Positions 1 through 7,693 of a stretch of DNA of 12,130 bases are shown piece after piece. Where the stretch lies: positions 346,602 through 358,731 of the forward strand of contig CAMPET010000019.1 in assembly GCA_946803715.1 (NCBI GenBank), in the 5' to 3' direction. Numbering within the stretch: position 1 is the stretch's first letter; each line of letters begins with the position of its first letter. The position numbers were made by a program, and so were the translations under genes. Source of the DNA: Beroe ovata (Eukaryota; Ctenophora; Nuda; Beroida; Beroidae). Below the pieces are notes generated by a model. It saw nothing but the letters and a program-made list of their open reading frames with translations. It was not told where the DNA came from and searched no databases.

Positions 1-95
1 GAGAGTGTTGAGTGAGGAGAGTGGTGGGAGGGGGTGAGTGAGGAGAGTGGTGAGAGGGAGGGGTGAGAGGGAGGGGTGAGTGAGGAGAAGAATGG
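1..95. repeat. G/A-rich minisatellite
   Basis: Purine-rich degenerate tandem repeat built from GTGAGTGAGGAGAGTGGTG and GAGAGGGAGGGG blocks. It runs off the left edge of the window. Short ORFs through it are artefacts of the repeat. No gene is seen from here to 822. Confidence 0.75.
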
Positions 96-176
96 GGATA
101 TGATAGACATGTGTATAAGAGTGGGGGTAAGGGGAATGATGGCAGGTGTACTTTCAAGGCTCTATAGGCAAACAAA

Positions 177-213
177 TACACACACAGGCACACACACACA
201 CAGACACACAGAC
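177..213. repeat. CA microsatellite
   Basis: Interrupted (CA)n tract with GG and GA interruptions. It is simple sequence with no coding signal around it. Confidence 0.85.
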
Positions 214-822
214 ATACCATGGTATTGGTCATATGATGCACGAGGAAGGCAAGACAAAAGAAAGCGAAAAACCACCGGGCTGAGTTGAACTTCTGTAGAA
301 AGTTGGGCCGCGCATTCAGCACACCACATCTTAGTGATCTCTTCTCCTTGTCAACTGAACCAGAGCTCCTGAAAGAGGGTGCGTAAAGTGTGCGTTCAGT
401 GTGGATTAAGGGTGCGTCGGTCGATTGGTTATCCAATACTGACCGATGTAGTGTCGGTTAACATGCTATATATGTGGAAAATGCTATTTGTCAGGGGGTT
501 ACCATATGCGCAAAAATTCCATAGGAATTTACTACTGGGCAGTGGGCACTAAATCCTAGAAACATGAAATCTGAAGAAAAGCTCAGACGGGTTTGGATGA
601 CTCACAAATGTTGGTACGCGTACATGTCGCTTGCTGAGATGCCTATGTGATCATCTCCTAATACACCTACCAAATTAAACTGCCTATAGAAATAGAATAC
701 GTCACTAAAAGTAAAACTGAATTCACGTCAAGTACTGAACACCGAACGACCTTCTCTATAGGGCTTCACATTGTACTGTCTACACGTCACCTATAATTGA
801 ACGCCAGTAGTACGACCACGTA

Positions 823-911
823 CTATGGTCGGTTATTGTCCTTCTCAAAGCGAGTTATCCCATAATCCAGGACATAGCCGATAGTCAGGTCGTTATACGC
901 AGACAGCTCAA
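823..911 (-). CDS. Terminal exon of the minus-strand gene
   Basis: The exon follows a pyrimidine-containing acceptor (ccctgtgtctgtag, AG at 913-912). It opens with TT, which completes a Val codon begun by the previous exon (phase 1). The 28 sense codons include ELSAYNDLTIGYVLDYG and RFEKDN, then TAG at 825-823. Codon choice and amino-acid mix look like a real protein, not chance translation. Confidence 0.68.
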
Positions 912-3900
912 CTACAGACACAGGGTGGCGACAGATAATTATACTGCTCCTTCATAAATATATTATCACCAGATTAGTATACCATTAGGAGTCATTAGCA
1001 TAGCGTCAATAATGCGAGTCAGATTCCTATAAACGTCATGGTTGAGAGAGTTCTGGAGTTTTCTAGAAGGGGAAATCACAGGTGGCGCTTGCAGACAGCT
1101 ATCGCTGGAGTGTGAACTGTGACGACACAAACCTCACCAGTATAATAGTGAGTGTTAAAACTCATGATGTAGGCACGAGAAAAAGACTACAATCACAGAT
1201 CGTGGAAGCAGGAGTACATCCAATACCTCCACAGTCCACAACATATCAATGACTAATCTCCAGCAAAAGTAGGACTGTTCTCGAACGGAACTGGACCAAT
1301 CATAGCTCTAGTTATAGTAATCCAAGTCACGTGATAATTGGGGCAATTCCTCCGCTGGAATTCTTCTTCCTTCGAGAAGGAGCTCCAGTGATGACCCTAA
1401 CAATCTACCACAGAATGCCTACCACAGCAGATACACCACAGACTCACCATTCATCCTCATCATCCTCATCTCCCCCAGCTACCAGGGACATCCTGTGTTC
1501 CTCCTGTTCTGCTACCTTGTAGCTCCGTCTCCTCACCCTACCCATGTGTCTGTTCTCCCCGAGCAGTTAACAACTGTCCCAATCGGTGTTTGCCAAATCT
1601 TCTAAATCGGTGTTTGCAAAATCTAGACGCGTAACGAATACAACACGAAGGTGAATGTGAAATGTGTGCGCGCGCGTACAAGCAGAGGTAAACTACGCTG
1701 CAATAATGATAGACGCACAAACGCACACACACGCATACTAATTAGCAAAGTCTTAAACTCGGTAGAGTCAACGTGACATAAGTCTTATCTTAACTTGATT
1801 ATCAGAGTGAAGGGTGTCGGATAGCCACGGATACAGCCATCTCGAGGAGTCAAGTGGTGGAGTCAAGTGATGGAGTCAAGTGACATCATCACTCCACAGT
1901 TCTAAGGAGAACATTGTGAACATATTGTTTTCCCCCGTAAGAAATATGCATATTTATGTTTTTATCGCGGGTCTGTGGAATTAATTATAGATAAGACGCT
2001 GGGCAGGGGAAGCTATTACGTACGCGTCGTAATTTGTATTGTCAGTCACTCCTGCTGTGCGCGTGCCTGTGACACTTTGACGTAGCACAATTCCTACCCT
2101 CATTTAATATATCTAGCCTCCAAAAAGCGTTGTATAACCCATCTGATGTTAAAAAATGGTTAAAACCGACCCAGCAGCAATTATAATCTCTCAGAATCTC
2201 CGATTTAACACGTGGAATCTGATTTAACACGTGGTATCGTGAATTAGTTACCTCCGATTGGTTAAAAATCATATGACTAGAAGAAAAAGTTAAAAGTATT
2301 TTAAAACGTTTCGCGTTAGAGGTCGATTTGATTAACCAGCCGTAGCATTTGTAAGTGAAATCACACATATTCCTACCGTCTTTAAACGGTCCATTGACTA
2401 TCAAATTTACCAAAAAAATCGTAAGGCTCGTACTGAGTGTAGCAAACTACCGATATATTCTGATGAAAGATACTTATCACGACAAACAAATCGGAAAATT
2501 GAAGCAAAATATCTTACTTTCTCTTGACGAAGAACACGAGGATCAATCTCTGCATGGGCGTGGTCCCCACCTCCCCCTCCTCCCCAGGCGGGGTTTTCTC
2601 CTCATTGACATCCAGCAAGCACTCCGTGATCTCCATTGGGGGCGAGCGACAGTCGGGGTCGATCAAAATTCCCAGATATGCACAAAAAGAGGGGGAACTA
2701 CAGTCTTTAGGATCTACTGTCTAATTTCTACACCTAGAATCTTATAACGCAACTATAAGGTGTGACGCAAATGCTGACACCGCCTTGAGGAGCTGCCTAG
2801 CGCCTGATGACTTGCACTCAATTGCAACAACACTATACGATCACTGCTATGCAATAGCAACAAGTACACTATGTGCACGATAGTCTGGAGTTAGCCGGAG
2901 TGTGCACTATCTGCAACAGTATAGAGGAGCAATGATCAGCACGAGCAATGGAGAGGAGTGGGGTGATGAGCAGCTGACACGCCTGTGACCAAATATCAGA
3001 CTTTTCATAATATATACTTCCTAGACATCATATATGTACAGGCCACAGCAGCCACATGGTAAATACACACACGGAGCATACGAAGTGGTTATCCAATCGC
3101 ACATCGTGGTGGTGAGGTCAACAGCCAATCACAAGCCGTAGAAGTGATGTAAACAGCCAATCAAAAGCCTCAGAAGTGATGTCAACTGCCAATCACAGCT
3201 CTTGATCGTGGACCAATGAGCCAATCAAAGGAACATATGATGACGCAATACATTAAATATTACTGAGTTTCACATATGGAAATAAAATTTCACGTGTATA
3301 TCAAAGTATGAATTGTGAGTGAAATTTTCCAGACAACTGTTCCGAAGTTGCTGTTGATGTTGCCTCGTGTGCTATGAAACAAATCATGCAGAATAGGATT
3401 CGTTTTTGATCAATTTAATAATTTCTATCCGATGTCTTGTGACGCAAAGGATAAATTATCATTTGGAAAAACTGGAAAGTAACAAGAAAAGTAATGAAAA
3501 ACTTACCTATCCTTTGATTTCTCCCGTCCCAATCTTATCCATTTTGGTCTGCAGAAGATTCTGAAGACTCCGATAGCTTTTTCTGTCACGAAATTAGGCA
3601 TACGTATTCGTAAAAACCATTGCTGAGAAGAAAAAAGTGCCGTATTATTATTCTCAATCAATAATCCAAATCGAACAATAATTCCAAATCATCAGCATGG
3701 GCCATGGAATACACTCGATTCATGAACATCTAAGCATATCTAGATCATTGATTATCAATATTGATTAATAGAGTTCATATGAACGGGATCAGTACAGTGT
3801 AAGATACACGACGAAGTGTAGTGTGGTATGGTAGCAAGCACAGTTTAAATCTCAAGTGTTCTAGATTACGCTTCTTTGCCGAGAATAGAGCTCTAAGCTG

Positions 3901-4812
3901 TGATGTTGGGAAAGTTCTAGTTCATGGAATAAGGGAATAAGGGAGTAATAATCTGTCAGTCAGGAACGTGAACAATTGAATGGATAAACAAATGGAGGAA
4001 TATTTCATTGTTTCGTGAAACTCATCTTCCCTCTCAAGTATAAGCAACCTATAATTGAATTATAAGCGCAGCATATATCACAAGATTCGCGTTACGGTTC
4101 ATTGTCTTTACTTCATAGAGTGTTCTGGCACGGGAACGAGGCATGGGACCTGTGCTTCGAGTAAATTGTATTGGGTAATTGAATAATGATAAAACTTGAA
4201 TTCAGACTTCTTAAAATATTCAGCTCAGGTCATTTCGAATCTCTTGCATACATTATCCTCCTCCAGTGATATTTCATGAGGGGATGATATGTGGGTTGCT
4301 GGCTGATCTCTTCCGAAAACATCATAACATTATGATGGATAGATTCTATCAAGCAACTCTCCGTACCAGGAAGAAGCTAGCTCTAAATGATAAGGTTAAT
4401 GAGTGAGTCACAAGTTACAATGACTTAATGGGTGGTATCAACTGCAACAGTAGATGGGTGAGCTAGGTACAGCCACTGGAATATATAATGCTAAAAATAG
4501 CTGTGTTTGGCGCGTGTTAAAACTTTATTTCGAGGTGTTATGATAATATTGCATGGGAAAAGACTGACCCGTCAATATCAACAAAAACATACGAAAAATA
4601 TAAGTACCTACTATCAGATTAGACAAAAAAACTATAGAAGTAGGTAGATTTCCTAGCATTCAAATCTAGATCTAGGCTTCATTTACAGTCGAAATCCTAC
4701 GAAAGTTTCACTCGTGGATAAGGATAAAGGATAAAAGATACACTTACAAAGGAGTCCAGTGCTCAACACGCATAGAAACATGGTAGATCTGGCAAGGTTC
4801 CAAATATTTCAT
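823..4812 (-). CDS. Unrecognised multi-exon protein gene (spliced model, about 228 aa)
   Basis: Function is unknown and I recognise no family. The minus-strand model joins 4812-4748, 3897-3870, 3622-3507, 2697-2518, 1522-1448, 1116-983 and 911-823. Junction phases agree throughout (2, 0, 2, 2, 2, 1), the total is 687 nt, and the only stop is TAG at 823-825. Every intron is GT-AG; the clearest donors are GTAAGT (3506, 4747), GTAAGA (2517) and GTGAGT (1447). Exon 4 is GC-rich, with mostly G/C at third codon positions, inside AT-rich DNA. The predicted protein is basic in exon 3 (motif RPKWIRLGREK), then hydrophilic, with an acidic linker (GGDEDDEDE) in exon 5. It ends in a helical-looking stretch (VYRNLTRIIDAML, then LTIGYVLDYGITRFEK). 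No signal peptide or membrane segment is seen. The 3' exons are better supported than the first two. The true start could lie farther upstream, beyond the poly-G/N gap. No AATAAA was found downstream of the stop. Confidence 0.6.
983..1116 (-). CDS. Internal exon of the minus-strand gene (134 nt)
   Basis: The acceptor gtgtcgtcacag ends at 1117 and the donor GTATAC occupies 982-977. The exon is open through 44 codons (phase 2 in, phase 1 out). It carries the motifs PPVISPSRKLQNSL and HDVYRNLTRIIDAMLM. The intron to the terminal exon is only 71 nt (912-982). The first base completes a Cys codon with the TG left by the upstream exon. Confidence 0.65.
1448..1522 (-). CDS. Acidic-linker exon of the minus-strand gene
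   Basis: Ends at a consensus donor, GAATG|GTGAGT. It encodes KVAEQEEHRMSLV followed by the acidic run GGDEDDEDE. The 5' edge is uncertain. Three AGs give the same phase 2 entry (exon start 1522, 1537 or 1549), and none has a good pyrimidine tract. The same frame contains an ATG at 1545-1543 followed by G and stops upstream at TAA. An internal start for a shorter isoform is therefore also possible. Confidence 0.58.
1581..1624. repeat. 20-bp direct repeat with forkhead-like core
   Basis: AATCGGTGTTTGCCAAATCT at 1581-1600 recurs with one mismatch at 1605-1624. The core TGTTTGC resembles forkhead sites. It lies just 5' (minus sense) of the acidic-linker exon. Confidence 0.6.
1846..1884. repeat. 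13-bp tandem repeat, three copies
   Basis: GGAGTCAAGTGGT, GGAGTCAAGTGAT and GGAGTCAAGTGAC are head to tail, in the intron between the 2518-2697 and 1448-1522 exons. Confidence 0.75.
2202..2234. repeat. 19-bp direct repeat carrying two CACGTG E-boxes
   Basis: GATTTAACACGTGG occurs at 2202-2215 and 2221-2234, so two perfect CACGTG hexamers sit 19 bp apart on the same face register. It is intronic to the minus-strand gene. Regulatory function is inferred. Confidence 0.65.
2518..2697 (-). CDS. GC-rich internal exon of the minus-strand gene (180 nt)
   Basis: Open through 59 codons, phase 2 at both ends, closed by the canonical donor AGAAA|GTAAGA. The peptide includes CAYLGILIDPDCRSPP, MEITECLLDVNEEK, TPPGEEGEVG and QRLILVFFVKRK. 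GC content and third-position G/C bias stand out sharply from the flanks, which is the main coding evidence. The acceptor (gactgtag, AG at 2699-2698) has a weak pyrimidine tract, so the left 12 codons are less certain than the rest. Confidence 0.65.
3081..3225. promoter_or_regulatory. Phased CCAAT-box array (32-bp period)
   Basis: CCAAT begins at 3093, 3125, 3157 and 3189, exactly 32 bp apart, then at 3213 and 3221. Units 2 to 4 share an upstream TGAGGTCA/TGATGTAA/TGATGTCA block, a CRE-like half, and A(A)CAGCCAATCA. This could be an NF-Y-type enhancer or promoter, or a minisatellite that happens to contain CCAAT. It lies in the 809-nt intron between the 3507-3622 and 2518-2697 exons. Confidence 0.55.
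3507..3622 (-). CDS. Internal exon of the minus-strand gene (116 nt)
   Basis: Bounded by the best splice sites in this gene: acceptor cacttttttcttctcag (AG at 3624-3623) and donor ATAG|GTAAGTTTTT. Only one of three frames is open. It gives 38 codons plus two bases and includes FLRIRMPNFVTEKAIGVF and RPKWIRLGREK. The phase 2 exit matches the entry of the next exon. A competing plus-strand reading is listed among the rejected items. Confidence 0.66.
3870..3897 (-). CDS. Candidate 28-nt microexon of the minus-strand gene
   Basis: Acceptor tttcccaacatcacag and donor AAGC|GTAATC enclose one base plus nine codons (LELYSRQRS). Phase 2 in and phase 0 out is exactly what is needed to join the exon at 4748-4812 to the exon at 3507-3622. 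The donor is non-optimal and the exon is tiny, so this is a phase-driven prediction. Confidence 0.32.
4748..4812 (-). CDS. Candidate first coding exon of the minus-strand gene
   Basis: An ATG at 4812-4810 with A at -3 opens 21 codons (MKYLEPCQIYHVSMRVEHW and onward). They end at a canonical donor, CTTT|GTAAGTG, in phase 2. The frame stays open upstream to the N/poly-G tract at 4833-4849. Whether this is the real start or an internal exon cut by a sequence gap cannot be decided. Confidence 0.42.
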
Positions 4813-4832
4813 GATAATGAAACACTCGCTGG

Positions 4833-4849
4833 NCCCCCCCCCCCCCCCC
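4833..4849. other. N plus poly-C run (sequence uncertainty)
   Basis: One N followed by 16 C. The length is unreliable, so any reading frame crossing it is unreliable too. It truncates the 5' analysis of the minus-strand gene. Confidence 0.9.
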
Positions 4850-5488
4850 GTACAAAGTATAGCATTGCATTATTCTTTAGAGGGGATATCATGGTTCCAT
4901 GGAATAAAAGAATTAAGGATATGCGGGGCCCAGCAAATGAAACATCAAACAACCCCCAAAACGTTACAAACCTCAAAACAACCCTCAATAGAATATCTGA
5001 CGCAATTGTAACCTACAAGGGCAGCCCTGTCTCCTGAGGCTATGCTGCAACAACAATTACCTACAGCTAGATAGTAGATCCCATGCCTTGTACAGACGGA
5101 GCAGGACTATAATTAACCCCTTAATCAGATTCCCATATGACGGTAATTATCGGGGGCCACGACCTGCGGGAAGAAATATGAGCGAGAATGCAAAATATAG
5201 ATGGGAATCATGTGCTTCATACATATTGGATCTCAAAACGAAACTTGACTGAGAGTATTCAGGGACGCTGTAAAAAGGGACGAAAAACAAGATTCACACT
5301 CTCAATAAAAACTACAAAAAGGACGGAAACAGCAGTCACACACGAAGGATGAACTCCTAACACATAACGGTGGTGGCCACACACTCCTTTATCATAGTTA
5401 TTATTACGCGATGGTAACAGAAGGAAACGTAGCTATATGTTGAGCAAGAGCTGGATCCGTGCCAACAAAACACGGAAGTTCAACCACC

Positions 5489-5550
5489 GCTCCAGCGCGT
5501 GAAATGGTAGTAGTAGTACCGCAAGCGCGCGTGGTGCGCATCACATGAGA
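5489..5550. promoter_or_regulatory. CpG-dense patch, possible promoter
   Basis: Clustered CpGs (AGCGCGTG, GCGCGCGTG at 5525-5533, GTGCGCA) beside TCACATGA at 5541-5548, within CpG-poor DNA. Placed upstream of the minus-strand gene, it could be its promoter. No core element or first-exon donor was confirmed. Confidence 0.3.
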
Positions 5551-5790
5551 ATGGGGGGGGGTTGAGGTGGTGGTATAATAGAGCGGTGGATATACGAGAC
5601 AAAATTGGGATATTTTGACATGAGGGGTTTACAAGGAGATAGAGAGAAGTGTGAGGGTCAACACTGAAACTCACACCCAGAGGAAGTCTGCAAAATCCAT
5701 CATGTGATAGGTTGTTACATGCATAAACGACTCAAATTATGAAAAGGCATGAAGGAAATTCCACAAAAATACACAAGTATCGCCAACGAA

Positions 5791-5811
5791 CAAACACACA
5801 CACACACACAT
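5791..5811. repeat. Short CA microsatellite
   Basis: About ten CA units. The surrounding 4813-7410 interval shows no gene: apparent ORFs there are 60 to 64 codons, lack homology-like composition and have no matched splice sites. Confidence 0.8.
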
Positions 5812-6421
5812 AAGACAGTCAAACACAACTGACACACTTGGTAAATGTGCTGATATTTCCGCAAAAATATTTTGTGTCAAGGCGTTGTTACTTGAGGCGA
5901 GTAAATGCGATAAATTTAGCGATGACGCCATCAGTTTACTATGAAAAACACTACATCATGATTGTCGAGCTGCGATTTGACAGCAATTAATTCGCTATCA
6001 ATCAAATGGGATACTTTTTAACCGATAGACCATTAAAGAATGGGCGAATTGAGCGACCATCCATCCTTCTTGAACACGCACCAAAGCAAGCACCTACTAC
6101 CTACTACCTAGAAAACCTATAATAGGCTATATTGGAAGAGGGGTATACCTACATAACCACAAGAATAACATGGGTTATTTCCTCCGCTATATTGGCAGTT
6201 TAAACATCCGCATAATGGTGGTGGTACGCCTGAACTGTTACATAATATTCACAATATGCTATCATGGGGTCAGCTGTCTGCTGCAGCGAGCAATATGAAA
6301 ATATATGTTCATGGCGTCGTTTAGAATACTCGATGGAGTTATAGTTCTTGAATGCAGGAACCTATACTTAGTTCTTGGACTATCAATTATATGGTTAAAT
6401 GTGGTGAAACTGAAAGATTAT

Positions 6422-6459
6422 CGAGACTTCATGGTTCACCATTCTATCATGAAGTCTCG
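6422..6459. repeat. Perfect 12-bp inverted repeat (hairpin)
   Basis: CGAGACTTCATG at 6422-6433 and its exact complement CATGAAGTCTCG at 6448-6459 enclose a 14-nt loop. Weaker complementarity (GATT / AATC) extends outward with an internal bulge. Confidence 0.75.
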
Positions 6460-6728
6460 TTTCAATCTCATATATTTCAGTAGGTAGCTACCCGATCAGT
6501 GATATAATATGAAAGTGAGTTCTGGATCAACCGGTAAAACTAGCTTTGTCCAATGTCCGGGTTCTCAACCCATCTCAGATATGTCACTTGATATGGCCCT
6601 ATGTGTGCTCTATTGTCGTGTACCTCATTCTCAGTTATCATTTATCAGCAGCATCTGGCGGTGTGTGTGTTAGCTGTGTCTGTGTTAGCTGATATACAAC
6701 CGTGACACATCCCCATGGGGTGTTAGGA

Positions 6729-6735
6729 CACACAA

Positions 6736-6768
<33 letters not shown>

Positions 6769-6785
6769 CACACACACTTACACAN

Positions 6786-6820
<35 letters not shown>
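6729..6820. repeat. CA microsatellite with one N
   Basis: Long (CA)n with AAC interruptions and an unresolved base at 6785. Translations through it (Cys-Val repeats) are meaningless. Confidence 0.95.
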
Positions 6821-6823
<3 letters not shown>

Positions 6824-7063
6824 CACACACATGTCAGAGAAGAGAGACGAGTACTCTTAATCGCTGCTGTCCTTCTGATTTGCTGATGTCCTCTGATTAT
6901 GCGTTGCAAGCCCCTTATGTGACGTAATATCAATAACTCAATAATATGCAATCTTCAGTTTGTAGGTAACAATGAGCTAACATCATTCTAAACACCCGTA
7001 ACTGCACATGTATTTTGTTACACATTCTTCTAGACCCTCACTTGCTTAATGCTATCTACTTAT

Positions 7064-7111
7064 CTAGGTTCTAGATTCTGGGTACTTGATAGGTACTAAC
7101 CTAGAACCTAG
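7064..7111. repeat. 11-bp inverted repeat
   Basis: CTAGGTTCTAG at 7064-7074 pairs with CTAGAACCTAG at 7101-7111 across a 26-nt spacer that contains two GGTACT copies. Confidence 0.65.
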
Positions 7112-7410
7112 TTATCTAATCATTTTGCGCGTGAGGTATTTCAAGTGAGATCATGAATGCTATACATTATCATGCATTATGAAATTCTATAAATTCATTC
7201 GAGTATAAGATGTCAGCATTAGATTTGTGACCTACAAGTGAGATATCTCACTTTCTTTTCGCATCGAACGGAATTTTTTATTTCAATTTTTAAACAAAAA
7301 CTCGACTTTCCTACGTTTGCTCACGAAAAATTTTCGTATATGAGAATATTCTCCGTTACTTTTCTGAACAACAATGATTTTATTTGTACCAAACGAGACA
7401 ACCGTGTCAT

Positions 7411-7551
7411 GAACACGCCCAACCCCTAGTTACCACACTCAACTCCCTAGTTACCACACTCAACTCCCTAGTTACCACACTCAACTCCCTAGTTACCCCG
7501 CCCCACTCCCTAGTAACCACGCCCCACTCCCTAGTAACCACGCCCTGAACC
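7411..7551. repeat. 21-bp minisatellite abutting the DM9 gene start
   Basis: CTAG anchors recur at 7426, 7447, 7468, 7489, 7510 and 7531, a strict 21-bp period. The first three units share CTAGTTACCACACTC. The later units drift to CTAGTAACCACGCCCC. The array stops at the base before the ATG, so it is the 5' UTR or proximal promoter of the next gene. The long reverse-strand reading across it is a period-of-three artefact. Confidence 0.85.
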
Positions 7552-7693
7552 ATGGACCGAGAAGAGTGTGGGTTATCATTCCACAAGGAGTGTCCGAGAC
7601 GGCCGGACGATGAATTCCGAGTTGGTAGACAGACGGACACTGGGGAGGACTACTACTGTGTGCTTGCTCACACTGAGCACGGTGTTATACCGG
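7552..7693 (+). CDS. DM9-trefoil gene exon 1
   Basis: Encodes residues 1-47 plus one base. It holds the N-terminal half of DM9 repeat 1, ending ...EHGVIPG at donor G|GTACGA. It is in frame with an ATG in strong context. Reading on past 7693 meets TGA soon after, so splicing is required. Confidence 0.82.

Noticed and set aside
2042-2413. 123-codon reverse ORF
   Set aside because: AT-rich, low-complexity-free but without splice signals or coding bias. It lies in the intron between two better minus-strand exons and contains the E-box direct repeat.
3541-3624. Plus-strand terminal exon (KILKTPIAFSV...) after the strong tract ending gtctgcag
   Set aside because: It is open for 23 codons only and has no partner exon. 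The opposite strand has both a strong acceptor and a strong donor and joins in phase to other exons.
4108-4160. Minus-strand exon starting MPRSRARTLYE before GTAAAG
   Set aside because: Cannot be joined in phase between 4748 and 3897 without a stop, and the ATG context is weak.
6480-6511. Possible plus-strand exon between tatatttcag and AAA|GTGAGT
   Set aside because: Good splice signals, but all three frames contain stops.
6638-6832. Cys-Val-rich reverse ORF
   Set aside because: Translation of the CA microsatellite and an N.
7407-7640. Reverse ORF with seven-residue VVTREL repeats
   Set aside because: Translation of the 21-bp minisatellite plus the antisense of exon 1.
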